This document shows positions 28,148-36,850 of a stretch of 64,000 bases of DNA, in pieces (the stretch's first letter is position 1; every line of letters begins with the position of its first letter). The translations under genes were made by a program, and so were the position numbers. Source of the stretch: Conexibacter sp. S30A1 (lineage in GTDB: Bacteria > Actinomycetota > Thermoleophilia > Solirubrobacterales > Solirubrobacteraceae); NCBI RefSeq assembly GCF_023330665.1, contig NZ_CP097127.1:310001-374000 (forward strand), in the 5' to 3' direction. The notes under the pieces were generated by a model that was given only the letters and a program-made list of their open reading frames with translations, was not told where the DNA came from and ran no database searches.

Positions 28148-28472
28148 GGGTGAAAGCATGACCGATCGGGCGCAGCGCGCGTCGATCACTCGACGCCTGA
28201 GGCGGCGTAGCCGGCCGCCGCTCTGGGCGTGAGATCAGGCCAGGGCCGGTGAGCATGAAGCCGGGCGGCACGAGCGCCAAGTCACTGGCCATCCAGGCGA
28301 GAACCACAGTCCGCACAATCCCGGCTGGGGATTGGTTGCCGAGGGCAGGGTCACCATGTAGCCAGGCAGCGTGCTCGGCGCGAGACGGATGGAGCAGCGC
28401 GCCGCGTAGCTCCAGCGGGCAGCGGCGCTCGCTGACGTATATATATGAACTGCGCGATATATACTTGGAGGT
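28148..28472. other. Gene-free divergent region with AT-rich vapB operator at its end
   Basis: No convincing reading frame is seen. Base composition becomes noticeably less GC-rich than the neighbouring core genes. The only structured element is the AT-rich palindrome next to vapB. It must contain the promoter of the SufS-like gene on the minus strand. Confidence 0.5.
28437..28464 (+). promoter_or_regulatory. Palindromic operator/-10 region of vapBC
   Basis: Perfect 8-bp arms GTATATAT / ATATATAC separated by 12 bases, ending 8 bases before the vapB ATG. The right arm contains TATATAC, suited to a -10 box. VapB antitoxins autoregulate by binding such palindromes, so this is a probable operator. 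Confidence 0.65.
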
Positions 28473-28667
28473 ATGGCCAAACATCTCGTGGACATAGATG
28501 AAGACGCGCTTGCCAGCGCCAAACGCGAGCTGGGGACCAGCACGATCAAGGACACCATCAATTTCGCGCTGCGTCAGAGCGTCCCGCGACGAGGCGACGA
28601 CGTCAACGAACTGCTCGACGTGCTCGCCCGTGCCGAGCTCGCCCCACGCGAGCAGGCATGGCGCTGA
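28473..28667 (+). CDS. vapB: VapB-type antitoxin
   Basis: 64 residues. The N-terminal half (HLVDIDEDALASAKRELGT.TIKDTINFALRQ) fits the ribbon-helix-helix antitoxins of the VapB/DUF2191 group, which bind their own promoter; the acidic C-terminal half (DDVNELLDVLARAEL) should wrap the toxin. It overlaps the toxin gene by 10 bases, the normal order antitoxin-toxin. GGAGG lies only one base before the ATG, unusually close, so initiation may be leaderless or weak. Not AbrB-type. Confidence 0.85.
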   Translation: MAKHLVDIDEDALASAKRELGTSTIKDTINFALRQSVPRRGDDVNELLDVLARAELAPREQAWR

Positions 28668-29071
28668 CGCACCTGGTCGACACCAGTGTGCTCACGCGCC
28701 TGGCTCGAACCGAGGTTCGCAAGGCAATCCAGTCCCGGGTCGAGCGGCGCGAACTGGCTCGTGCCGGGATCAGTGACTTGGAGATCGGATATTCGGCGCG
28801 CAGCGCGTCGGAGTGGGACCGGCTCGCTGGAGCGCTCGAGCTCTTCGATCTCATCGGGACGACCAGCGACCACATTCGCCGCGCCAGGCAGGTGCAACGG
28901 CTTCTGGCCACCAGGCACCAACGAGGCCGCAAGCTGCCCGACCTGCTGATCGCGGCCGCCGCCGAGGCCGAGGGTCTGATCGTCCTGCACTACGACGCGG
29001 ACTTCGATCGCATCGCGAGCGTCACCGGCCAGAGCACTGAATGGCTCCTGCCGGCCGGCTCGATCGACTGA
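28658..29071 (+). CDS. vapC: VapC-type PIN-domain ribonuclease toxin
   Basis: 137 residues, full PIN domain. Metal-binding acidic residues are visible in THLVDTSVL (Asp8), ISDLEIGYSAR (Glu), RKLPDLLIAAAA (Asp) and LHYDADFDRIA (Asp pair). VapC toxins cut specific tRNAs or rRNA and are held inactive by VapB. It overlaps vapB by 10 bases and is co-transcribed. The pair sits in a lower-GC patch with a GNAT and a phosphatase gene, near two tRNA genes, as accessory modules often do. Cellular target unknown. Confidence 0.9.
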   Translation: MALTHLVDTSVLTRLARTEVRKAIQSRVERRELARAGISDLEIGYSARSASEWDRLAGALELFDLIGTTSDHIRRARQVQRLLATRHQRGRKLPDLLIAAAAEAEGLIVLHYDADFDRIASVTGQSTEWLLPAGSID

Positions 29072-29192
29072 CCAGCCAATCACCGGACCTCGCCTTTGCG
29101 ATCCGCTGAGGCGACGGCGCTCCCAGATTGGGGCTATAGCCCATCGATACGAGTTCGGGGCCGGTAGGTGCCGGGCGTAGACTGGCAGCTCC

Positions 29193-29642
29193 TTGCTGAC
29201 CATCGACAGACTCCAGCTCGGCGACCGCGATGCCTGGGAGGGCCTCTTCCGCGGCTACATCGACTTCTATCAGCGGACGCTGAGCGACGAGGAATATGAG
29301 CGGGCCTGGCAGCGCCTCCAAGCCGACAGCGAGATTCATGGTCGTGTGGCACGAGATGACGGGCGAGTGGTGGGTATCGCTCACTTCCTGACGCATCCTC
29401 ACACCAACGCCGCCGACGTTTGCTACCTGCAGGACCTGTTCACTGATCAGGAGTTCCGGGGCCGCGGGGTCGGCCGAGCGCTGATCGAGTACGTCGCCGC
29501 CTGGGGACAGCAGCAGGGTTGCAGCCAGTTGTACTGGCGCACGCACGCCTCGAACGCAAAAGCTCGCGTGCTGTATGACCAGGTCGCCGAGAACCGCGGG
29601 TTCATCGTCTACCAGCGAGACCTGCAACGCCGATCTGAATGA
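29193..29642 (+). CDS. GNAT-family N-acetyltransferase
   Basis: 149 residues starting at TTG (MLTIDRLQLGDRDAWE). The acetyl-CoA pyrophosphate loop is DQEFRGRGVGRALIEYV, matching Q/RxxGxG/A, and the preceding strand CYLQDLFTD is the usual beta-4. The C-terminus WRTHASNAKARVLYDQV is also GNAT-typical. It transfers an acetyl group to an amine of an unknown small molecule or protein. Its stop overlaps the downstream phosphatase start (ATGATGG region), so the two are likely one transcript. Codon usage is less GC-biased than core genes nearby. Confidence 0.87.
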   Translation: MLTIDRLQLGDRDAWEGLFRGYIDFYQRTLSDEEYERAWQRLQADSEIHGRVARDDGRVVGIAHFLTHPHTNAADVCYLQDLFTDQEFRGRGVGRALIEYVAAWGQQQGCSQLYWRTHASNAKARVLYDQVAENRGFIVYQRDLQRRSE

Positions 29643-30208
29643 TGGTCATCTTTGTTCGGCACGCTGCGGTGATGGTTGACAGGCAGACCTCCGCATCATC
29701 GTGGATGCTCGATCACCAGGCGGCCGCGGCCTGTGCGCCACTTCGGGCATGGCTGCAAGGTCGAGATCTCAGCTGGTTCAGTTCTCCAGAGGACAAGGCA
29801 ACGGCGACGCTGCGGCTACTGACCGATCTGCCCTACCAGGTTGTGCCCGAGCTGGCAGAGGTGTCGCGTGCAGGTTGGCTGGATGATTACCGCGATGCGG
29901 TCCGCAGGTTCTTCACGGTCCGTTCGAGTCCGCCATTGCCAGGTTGGGAGACCGCAGACGCTGCAGCGGCACGGTTCGATCGTGCGCTACGAGACGTCGT
30001 TGGCAGCTCGAGCGGTGATGGCATCGTGATCTGCACGCACGGGCTCGTGCTGACGGCATGGGCCTGCCGAGACAAGTCCACCGACGAAGCGCTGGCATGG
30101 TGGGCGGCACTCACGATGCCGACGTTGCTGGTGATGCCAGATCCAGAGATCGAGCGGTGGTGGACCTCCGGGCAGGTCAGCGTCTCAGTACCGCTGATCG
30201 GCCGATAG
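29639..30208 (+). CDS. Histidine phosphatase superfamily protein
   Basis: 189 residues. Phosphoglycerate-mutase-like fold: the N-terminal catalytic strand reads VIFVRHAAVMV (RHG becomes RHA, keeping the Arg-His pair) and the second catalytic His is in GIVICTHGLVLTAWA. The acidic residue region LAEVSRAGWLDDYRD follows the expected order. It probably removes phosphate from a small molecule or protein; the substrate is unknown. It overlaps the GNAT gene by 4 bases. Together they look like an accessory two-gene unit. Confidence 0.8.
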   Translation: MMVIFVRHAAVMVDRQTSASSWMLDHQAAAACAPLRAWLQGRDLSWFSSPEDKATATLRLLTDLPYQVVPELAEVSRAGWLDDYRDAVRRFFTVRSSPPLPGWETADAAAARFDRALRDVVGSSSGDGIVICTHGLVLTAWACRDKSTDEALAWWAALTMPTLLVMPDPEIERWWTSGQVSVSVPLIGR

Positions 30209-30602
30209 CTGCGCTCCCGCTCCGATGTCAGTCCCCTTTGCGTGCGCTGCGCGCGTCCGGCGGCCCCTGGGATCACACCTCAGTGGCGCGCGCATAGCAA
30301 GCCCGCGCGACCACTAACGCTTCCACTATTACTCCGTAACCAACGGCACGTGGCCCTGATCACGGTTTTCTCCTCGTATCTGATCACCTAACTTCCCCAT
30401 CCGGGCTGGGTGTGAGCTGACGCGCTCGCAGGCGGTGAGGGCGAGGCCCGAGGGCCGAGCGGCAACGTCCAGCCGCGCGAGCCGTTGCGCAAGTGATGAA
30501 AGCCGCTGACCTGCACCCGACCACAGGACCCAGCGGCCATGGGCGCAAATAAAGAAGCCCTGGCGTTCAACAAAAGATGTCGATTACCAGGGCTTTCCGA
30601 AG
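30209..30602. other. Intergenic region before tRNA-Trp, no gene seen
   Basis: About 390 bases without a credible gene. The part around 30300-30410 is clearly richer in A and T than the flanks. A frame on the plus strand here (30539-30724) and one on the minus strand (30388-30717) are artefacts of the tRNA-Trp sequence. The terminator described separately lies at 30555-30595. Confidence 0.6.
30555..30595 (-). terminator. Terminator downstream of tRNA-Trp
   Basis: Inverted repeat AAGCCCTGG / CCAGGGCTT (9 bp) with a 23-base loop. On the minus strand it follows the tRNA 3' end by 7 bases and is trailed by CTTTATTT, a U-rich tail. Confidence 0.6.
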
Positions 30603-30675
30603 CAGGGGAGACAGGACTCGAACCTGCAACCCCCGGTTTTGGAGACCGGTGCACTACCAATTGTGCTACTCCCCT
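30603..30675 (-). tRNA. tRNA-Trp (anticodon CCA)
   Basis: On the minus strand acceptor AGGGGAG pairs with CTCCCCT, discriminator G as expected for bacterial tRNA-Trp. The anticodon loop is CTCCAAA with anticodon CCA. T-arm GGTTCGAGTCC is normal. Length 73. Confidence 0.95.
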
Positions 30676-30739
30676 TCGGTTGGGCAATTGTAGGGGGCCA
30701 GGGCCGGTGGTCGGCACGCTCTAATCTTTAGTGCTCACC

Positions 30740-30810
30740 GCGGGCGAAGTGTTGTGGTGGCACCGAAGCCTTCCAAGCTTCTAGGGCGGGTTCGATTCCC
30801 GTCGCCCGCT
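30740..30810 (+). tRNA. tRNA-Gly (anticodon TCC)
   Basis: Acceptor GCGGGCG pairs with CGCCCGC, discriminator T. Anticodon stem GAAGC/GCTTC encloses CTTCCAA with anticodon TCC. T-arm GGGTTCGATTCCC. Length 71. Divergent from tRNA-Trp, 64 bases apart. Confidence 0.95.
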
Positions 30811-30847
30811 TGCCGCCGGAGCGGTCACACCACCGGCCGCTGCGGCA

Positions 30848-32065
30848 ATGACAGGGTGGATGCGAAGGTTTCGTCTCAGCCGAGTCGGAGTGGCGGCGGC
30901 GCTGGCAGCCGTCGTCGCCGCCTGTGCGCTGAGCGCCGCAGCGGCGAGCGGTGCGTCGCGATACGCGCTGGCCAGGACGCTTCGATGGGTCGCGTTCAGC
31001 TCACCGAGCGACGGGGTCGGGCTGTTTCAGACAGAGCGCTATCCGGTCAGCGGCAACGGGCCCGTGCGCTGCGTGCTCTACACCCGCGCAACCACCAGCG
31101 GTGGTGTGAGCTTCGGGCCGGCAGCTCAGACGCTCGCGCGCACCGACTGCGAGCTCGGCGCCGCCTTCCACGCGATCACCTTTGCCGGTGCGCACACCCT
31201 GCTCGCCTACGGCTCGGGGCTTGCGATCAGCCGTAACCACGGGGAGGGCTGGGAGCCGGTGAGGCTGCCCGGCGCGCTTGTCGCCCTGGCGGCGCACGGG
31301 CAGAGCGTGTGGGCACTCGTGACGCGCTGCCGGGCCTACGCGCCACGTTGCGCCCTGTCGCTGATCCGCTCGGGCGACGGTGGCCAGCACTGGCAGGCGG
31401 CGGTCCCTCAGCCGCCCGTGCGCGCCGTTCCCGGCCTGGACGTGCGCGTGGCCCAGGAGGGCGGCGATCAGCTCCTCGCGCTCGCGCCAGATGGCGGCGT
31501 CGTGCTCGCCTGGCCGACCCTGCGAGCGCACTCGCGCGTGATCTATCCGACGACCGTTGCCGTTCAGTCGCTCGCTCCGGGCGCTGCGCGCTGGGTCTCG
31601 GCGACGGTTGCGTGCATGAGCGCCCCGTTTGCGACCGAGCTTGCGGTCGCACCGGACGGCGCGCGGCTCCTGGCCTGCGCCAGCGAGCCCTCAGCGGGGG
31701 AGCAGCTTAAGGCGCTTGCGGCATCGCCCGGCGCTGGGGCTGCCTGGCGGGTTGTGAGCAGGGCGTGTGTTGACTTTGGCCGCTGCCGCGGCGGCCTGCC
31801 GTCAAGCGGCTACCTCGGCGAGCTCTACGCGCTGTCGGCGCGCACGCTGTTCTACGTTGGATCGCGCAGCTCGCTGGCGGGCTCCTTCGACGGCGGCCGG
31901 CGCTGGCGGGTCTGGCCGCAGATCGGCGCTGACGCCTCCGGCAGCCTGCAGGTGAGCTTCATCAACGCGCGCGACGGCTGGGCGCTCGCCCAGGGCGTGC
32001 AGGCGCCTGGCACCTCGAGCCTGTGGCGCACACGCGACGGCGGTGAGCGCTGGCGCCGCGCCTGA
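30848..32065 (+). CDS. Secreted Asp-box (BNR/Ycf48-like) beta-propeller protein
   Basis: 405 residues. N-terminal signal peptide: basic start RRFRLSR then a hydrophobic stretch to about residue 35 with SAAAASGA as a cleavage region. At least four Asp-box-type repeats (SxDxGxxW) recur at propeller spacing: SRNHGEGWEP, SGDGGQHWQA, SFDGGRRWRV and TRDGGERWRR. This fits a secreted or lipoprotein-like propeller of the sialidase/Ycf48 superfamily. No catalytic sialidase Arg triad or Tyr-Glu pair can be identified, so enzymatic activity is not claimed. Ends 3 bases before the convergent oxidoreductase gene. Confidence 0.75.
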   Translation: MTGWMRRFRLSRVGVAAALAAVVAACALSAAAASGASRYALARTLRWVAFSSPSDGVGLFQTERYPVSGNGPVRCVLYTRATTSGGVSFGPAAQTLARTDCELGAAFHAITFAGAHTLLAYGSGLAISRNHGEGWEPVRLPGALVALAAHGQSVWALVTRCRAYAPRCALSLIRSGDGGQHWQAAVPQPPVRAVPGLDVRVAQEGGDQLLALAPDGGVVLAWPTLRAHSRVIYPTTVAVQSLAPGAARWVSATVACMSAPFATELAVAPDGARLLACASEPSAGEQLKALAASPGAGAAWRVVSRACVDFGRCRGGLPSSGYLGELYALSARTLFYVGSRSSLAGSFDGGRRWRVWPQIGADASGSLQVSFINARDGWALAQGVQAPGTSSLWRTRDGGERWRRA

Positions 32066-32068
32066 GGC

Positions 32069-35000
32069 TCAGCGTCCCGGTGCGGAGCCGAGCGCCAGCT
32101 CCGGCGTCGCGCCGGTCACCGGCTGCGCCTCGAGCTCGGCCAGCAGCTCCGCCGCCCGCGCGCGCATCCGCGCGACATTGTCGAGCTTGATCTGCTCGTA
32201 CCCGCGGACCATGTCCGGCAGCTCCAGGACCTGCATGACCACGGCGGCGTTCAAGGGCGCAAGGCGCGCGACCGCACGTGCGGCGAGCCCGCGGTACTCG
32301 GCGATCAGCGCCCGCTCGACGCGGCGCACCTCGGTGCGCCCGAAGGGGTCAAGCGGTGTGCCGCGCAACCGCCGGCCGCGCTGCAGCGTGCGGAACAGCG
32401 GTTCTGCGGAGCGGCCCAGGCGGAGCTTTTGCTGCATGCCACGCTCTCGCAAAAACGGCGGGTGCAGCAGCACCTTCACGCGCGCGCCGGGCCCGAACTC
32501 GGACTGCAGGCGCGCCCGCTCGATGTTGTCGAGGTGCAGGCGCGCGACCTCGTACTCGTCCTTGTAGGCCATCAGCTTGTAGAGCCCGTCGGCGTAGGCC
32601 AGCGCCAGGGCGTCGCCTCCCTCGCCCAGACGCTCACGCACGAGCGAGGCCAGCCGGCGCACCTCGGCGCTGAAACGCGCCGCGTAGCGAGCGTCCTGGT
32701 AGGCGGTCAGCTCGCGCGTGTAGCGCCCGATGCGCTCCTCAAGCGGCTCGCCGGACGAACCGGGCGTCCGCGACCCCGATGCGCTCGCGCTCGGGCTCGG
32801 CGCCTCGCCTGCCGGCGGCAAGAGCTCCGGCCGGGCCACCGCCACTCGGCCCCAGCGGAAGGCGGCCACGTTGGCGGCTGCGGCGGTGCCGTTCAGCTCG
32901 ATCGCGCGCTCGATCGCGTCGGCGCGCAGCGGTAGGGCGCCCTGCTGGTAGGCGGCGCCGATCAGCATCAGGTTGGCCTGCAGGTGGCTGCCGAAGAGCC
33001 GCTCAGAGAGGGTCTCGGCGGCGATCGCCACGCACTCCTCGCCACGGGTCATGCGCCGCACGCGCCTGACCAGCAGCTCGGGGTCGGGTGCTGGAGTGGC
33101 GATGTCCAGCACCATCGACGCCGTCGGCGAGACGTCGGTGCTCAGCACCGCGACGGTGCGCTCGTCTGAGAGCGTCCTGATCGTCTCCGGCGCCACGCAG
33201 CCGAGCAGGTCAAAGCCGAGCAGCAGATCGACGCTGCCAAGGCTTGCGCGGACCTGGCCGGTGATCGGCTCGGGCGCGATGCGCAGGTCTGAGATGACCG
33301 GCCCGCCCTTCTGCGCGAGCCCGGTCTGGTCAAGCGCGGCGGTGTGCAGACCCTCCAGGTGCGCGGCGGTGCGCAGGATCGCTGCGGCGGTGACCACGCC
33401 GGTGCCGCCGACGCCGGGCATCCGCACGAGCACCTCTGCGGGGACGCGCAGCTCGGGCTCGGGAAGATCATCGGGAGCCTGAGGGATCGTCGGGCGGCTC
33501 GCGCCCGCGGGGGCCGCGCCCGAAGCTGCTGACCGCCGTGCAGCCTTGGCGGGCGTGACCAGCAGAAACGATGGGCAGTCGCCCTTGATACAGCTCATGT
33601 CCAGGTTGCACGAGCTCTGGTGGATGCGCGTCTTGCGGCCGAACTCCGTCTGTACGGGCTGCACCGACAGGCAGGATGACTTCTCGCCGCAGTCACCGCA
33701 GCCCTCGCAGACTCGCTCGTTGATCCAGACGCGCTCGGCCGGCGTGGGCAGCAGGCCGCGCTTACGCATGCGCCGCTTCTCGGTCGCGCAGCGGTCGTCG
33801 TGGATCAGCACGGTCACCCCCTTGACCCCCGCCAGCTCGGCCTGTACGGCGGCGATCTGGTCGCGGTGGCGCACTGACGCCAGCGGCGGCAGCGTAACGC
33901 CCTGGTAGCGCTCCGGCTCCGGCGTGGTGATCACGACCTGCGAGACGCCCTCCGCTGCAAGCTCGGTGACGATATGTGAGACCGACATCTTGCCCTGCGG
34001 CTGCTGACCGCCGGTCATCGCGACCGCGTCGTTGTAGAGCAGCCGGTAGGTGATGTTCACCCCGGCGGCGATGGCCGCGCGCACGGCCAGCGAGCCGGAG
34101 TGGTGGAAGGTGCCGTCACCGAGGTTCTGGGTGAAGTGCTGCTGTGACGAGAACGGCGCAAGGCCGATCCACTGGGCGCCCTCGCCACCCATCTGCGGCA
34201 TCCCGAGCACGTGACCGCGGCGGTCACCGGTCTCGAGCGCGACCATGGTGTGGCAGCCGATCCCGACGCCGACTAGCTGTTCGGCGCCGACGCGCGTGGA
34301 GGTGTTATGCGGGCAGCCGGAGCAGAAGTAGGGGGTTCGCTTCAGCTCTTGGGCGAGCCGGTCAAGCGGGTGCGTGCGGTCCTCGAGCAGGGCATCAAGG
34401 CGCACGCGCAGCTCCGGCCAGGCGAGGTCTTCGGGGAGCGATCGGGCGAGCGCGCGGGCGACGTCATCGGCGCAGATGGCGCCACTGACCGGCAGCAGCT
34501 CGCGACCCTCGGCGTCGGTCTTGCCGAGCACCCAGGGGGCCTGTGGCGTGCGGTAGAGCGCCTCCTTGAGCGCAGCCTCGACGAATGGCAGCTTGTCCTC
34601 GATCACCAGCACGCGCTCAACAGCTTCGGCAAAGCCCCGCAGTTGCGCTTCGTCGAACGGCCACGGCATCCGCACGTGCGCGATCCGCAGCCCGAGCGCC
34701 TGCCACTGCTCCTGCCCGAGCCCCAGCTCGGTGAGCGCCCTCACGAGCGCCTGCTGCCCCATTCCGACGGCCACCAGCGTAAGGCGTGGCCGCTCGGGCT
34801 CAAACCACACGTAGTTCAGTCCCGCCAGCCTGGCGTACTCGCGGGCGCGCTCGAGCCTCGCGGTGAAGAGGTCGTGCTCGGCCTCCAGGGTGGTCGGCGC
34901 GAGCAGAACCGGCGGCGCCTTGTAGGGGCGTGGCTCAAGCTCCGGGATCGCCGCCAGCGCCGCACCCGCCTCCGCGAGGCCTGAGGAGTCGGCGACATCG

Positions 35001-35620
35001 GTCAGCACCTTCAGCCCCGTCCAGGCACCGGAGTGGCGCGACAGCGCGACCGCGTGCAGGCCGAGCTCGATCAGCTCCGCCACCGACCCTGGCTCGAGCA
35101 CCGGCAGCCACAGGCTGCGGCAGGTCTGCTCGCAGCTGCCAGGCACGGTTGAGGACTTCGCGAGCGGGTCGTCCCCGATCAGGGCGACGGCACCGCCCAG
35201 CGGGGCGGTGCCGGAGAGGTTGCCGTGGCGGATCGCGTCGCTTGCCCGGTCAAGGCCCGGCGACTTGCCGTACCAGAAGCCGGTCACACCGTCGCGTGTG
35301 GCGCCGGGCAGCTCGCGCAAGAGCTGCGTGCCTGCCACCGCCGTCGCGGCCAGCTCCTCATTGAGACCGGGCTGGAAGACGATCCCGGCGGTGGCGATGC
35401 GCTTCGCGCAGCGGGCGAGCTCGAGGTCAAGCCCGCCGAGCGGGGAGCCGGGGTAGCCGCTGACGAAGACGCCGGTGTTGTGGCCGCGCTGGCGGTCGAG
35501 CGTGCGCAGGTCGAGCATCATCCGCACGATCGCCTGCATGCCGTCGAGCAGGATCGGCCCGCTCGTGGCCTCGTAGCGGTCCTCCAGGGCCAGCGGGCGC
35601 AGGGGCGTTAGCGTGCTCAT
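32069..35620 (-). CDS. Indolepyruvate-type ferredoxin oxidoreductase, alpha-beta-gamma fusion
   Basis: 1183 residues. Oxidatively decarboxylates arylpyruvates or other 2-oxoacids to acyl-CoA, reducing ferredoxin. Order of domains: pyrimidine domain beginning around GVFVSGYPGSPLGGLD; TPP domain with YFCSGCPHNTST and MGGEGAQWIG; cysteine-rich [4Fe-4S] region INERVCEGCGDCGEKSSC and NLDMSCIKGDCPSF (about residues 630-680); gamma-type domain MPGVGGTGVVTAAAILRTA (about 735). A C-terminal DUF6537-like region finishes the protein. This is the long, single-chain form found in many aerobic bacteria. Its ATG overlaps the stop of the leucine-dehydrogenase-like gene (ATGA), strongly suggesting that the dehydrogenase supplies its 2-oxoacid. 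Confidence 0.92.
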   Translation of the reverse strand: MSTLTPLRPLALEDRYEATSGPILLDGMQAIVRMMLDLRTLDRQRGHNTGVFVSGYPGSPLGGLDLELARCAKRIATAGIVFQPGLNEELAATAVAGTQLLRELPGATRDGVTGFWYGKSPGLDRASDAIRHGNLSGTAPLGGAVALIGDDPLAKSSTVPGSCEQTCRSLWLPVLEPGSVAELIELGLHAVALSRHSGAWTGLKVLTDVADSSGLAEAGAALAAIPELEPRPYKAPPVLLAPTTLEAEHDLFTARLERAREYARLAGLNYVWFEPERPRLTLVAVGMGQQALVRALTELGLGQEQWQALGLRIAHVRMPWPFDEAQLRGFAEAVERVLVIEDKLPFVEAALKEALYRTPQAPWVLGKTDAEGRELLPVSGAICADDVARALARSLPEDLAWPELRVRLDALLEDRTHPLDRLAQELKRTPYFCSGCPHNTSTRVGAEQLVGVGIGCHTMVALETGDRRGHVLGMPQMGGEGAQWIGLAPFSSQQHFTQNLGDGTFHHSGSLAVRAAIAAGVNITYRLLYNDAVAMTGGQQPQGKMSVSHIVTELAAEGVSQVVITTPEPERYQGVTLPPLASVRHRDQIAAVQAELAGVKGVTVLIHDDRCATEKRRMRKRGLLPTPAERVWINERVCEGCGDCGEKSSCLSVQPVQTEFGRKTRIHQSSCNLDMSCIKGDCPSFLLVTPAKAARRSAASGAAPAGASRPTIPQAPDDLPEPELRVPAEVLVRMPGVGGTGVVTAAAILRTAAHLEGLHTAALDQTGLAQKGGPVISDLRIAPEPITGQVRASLGSVDLLLGFDLLGCVAPETIRTLSDERTVAVLSTDVSPTASMVLDIATPAPDPELLVRRVRRMTRGEECVAIAAETLSERLFGSHLQANLMLIGAAYQQGALPLRADAIERAIELNGTAAAANVAAFRWGRVAVARPELLPPAGEAPSPSASASGSRTPGSSGEPLEERIGRYTRELTAYQDARYAARFSAEVRRLASLVRERLGEGGDALALAYADGLYKLMAYKDEYEVARLHLDNIERARLQSEFGPGARVKVLLHPPFLRERGMQQKLRLGRSAEPLFRTLQRGRRLRGTPLDPFGRTEVRRVERALIAEYRGLAARAVARLAPLNAAVVMQVLELPDMVRGYEQIKLDNVARMRARAAELLAELEAQPVTGATPELALGSAPGR

Positions 35621-36708
35621 GCCGCGCTCAGGGTCCGATCGCCCTCCCGGCGCGCTGCGCCGCTGCTGCGCGCGCCGGCTGAAGCGTCACGAGCGTCGGC
35701 GATGATCCGGCGCACGCGCTGGACCGCCACCGCAAGCGGCGTCTGCCCGCTCGCGGCAGCTGCCTCCAGCACCTCGTGCGTGCGGGCGCCGATCCGCAGC
35801 ACGTCGGCGCGCAGGCGCGGCTCGTCGTGGCCGGCGCGCAGGCTGTGGATGTGGATCACGCCACCCGCGTTTGAAATGAAGTCGGGCACATAGGTGATCT
35901 CGCGGGCCGCCAACAGCTCAGCGCAGACATCGTCTGAGAGCGTGTCGTTGGCTGCGCCCACCAGCATCCGGCAGGCCAAAAGCGGCACGCGCTCGGGCGT
36001 TATGACCTTGGCCACCGAGCACGGCGAGAGCACGTCGCAGGGTGTGCTGAGCACCTCATCGGCGGCGACGGTGCTGCCGCCGACGCTGGCGGCGACCGCC
36101 GCGGCGCGCTCCCCGTCGATGTCGGCCACCAGGATTCTCGCGCCGTCGGCCGCAAGGTCTGCTGCCAGGGCTGCGCCGACATGACCGGCGCCCTGGATCA
36201 GGACGGTGGTGCCGTCGATCCCCTCGCGCCGGTCCACGTGCTCGATCGCTGCACGCACCGCAGCCGCGACACCCACCGCCGTCCACGGCGACGGGTCCTC
36301 CTCGTTGCACGAGACCTCGGCGCCGGCGTCGGCCATCAGCTGGAGGTCATCGACGCTCGTGCCCATGTCCACGCCAGGGATGTAGGCGCCGCCGGTGCGG
36401 ATCACAAACTGGCCGAAGCGGCGCATCAGGGCGGCGCGGTCGATGTCCGGGGCGGGCGCCTCGATCACCGATTTCGCGCCACCGTAGGGCAGCCCGGCAA
36501 AGGCGTTCTTGAGTGTCATCGCGGCGGCCAGCCGCTGCGCTTCGGTGATTGCCGCGCTGTCGGACGGGTAGCGGACGCAGCGCACACCACCCAGGCCCGG
36601 GCCGAGCGTCGTGTCGTTGATTGCGATCGCCGCACGCAGGCCGGTCGCATCGTCGTGGCAGAGCACGAGCTGCTCGCTCTTCCAGTAGTCGATGGTTCCC
36701 TCCGCCAT
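35617..36708 (-). CDS. Leucine/valine dehydrogenase-like Glu/Leu/Phe/Val dehydrogenase
   Basis: 363 residues from the ATG giving MAEGTIDYWKSEQLVLC; the frame runs further upstream to 37011 but that would cross into the divergent regulator. NAD+-dependent oxidative deamination of branched-chain or aromatic amino acids to 2-oxoacids. Catalytic lysines are seen in LGGVRCVRYP..MTLKNAFAGLPYGGAKSVI, the dehydrogenase signature; the NAD site is VLIQGAGHVGAALAADL. Length matches leucine dehydrogenase (about 364) rather than glutamate dehydrogenase (about 420-450). It overlaps the indolepyruvate-type oxidoreductase by 4 bases and is divergent from an Lrp/AsnC regulator. Confidence 0.9.
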   Translation of the reverse strand: MAEGTIDYWKSEQLVLCHDDATGLRAAIAINDTTLGPGLGGVRCVRYPSDSAAITEAQRLAAAMTLKNAFAGLPYGGAKSVIEAPAPDIDRAALMRRFGQFVIRTGGAYIPGVDMGTSVDDLQLMADAGAEVSCNEEDPSPWTAVGVAAAVRAAIEHVDRREGIDGTTVLIQGAGHVGAALAADLAADGARILVADIDGERAAAVAASVGGSTVAADEVLSTPCDVLSPCSVAKVITPERVPLLACRMLVGAANDTLSDDVCAELLAAREITYVPDFISNAGGVIHIHSLRAGHDEPRLRADVLRIGARTHEVLEAAAASGQTPLAVAVQRVRRIIADARDASAGARSSGAARREGDRTLSAA

Positions 36709-36802
36709 GGCAGTCTCCCTCCGCGAGTCTGGTTGCAGATGCGACAAGCAAAGTGCAGCCGTGCGTGCGCCACAACCAAGTAGCACTGTTCCGGCCAAGC
36801 GC

Positions 36803-36817
36803 GCACGAATTTCGCGC
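36803..36817. promoter_or_regulatory. Candidate Lrp/AsnC operator in the divergent intergenic region
   Basis: GCACGAATTTCGCGC, an inverted repeat centred on CGAA-T-TTCG with one mismatch further out. It lies between the dehydrogenase start (36708) and the regulator start (36851). Lrp-type proteins bind A/T-centred imperfect palindromes of about 15 bases, so the fit is reasonable but unproven. Confidence 0.35.
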
Positions 36818-36850
36818 ATGTCGCGGCTTACAGATACGATTTGTTGCGCC

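Noticed and set aside
30388..30724. Overlapping frames on both strands containing ETGLEPATPGFGDRC and VAQLVVHRSPKPGVAGSSP
   Set aside because: These are the well-known false proteins produced by translating tRNA genes; they coincide with the tRNA-Trp.
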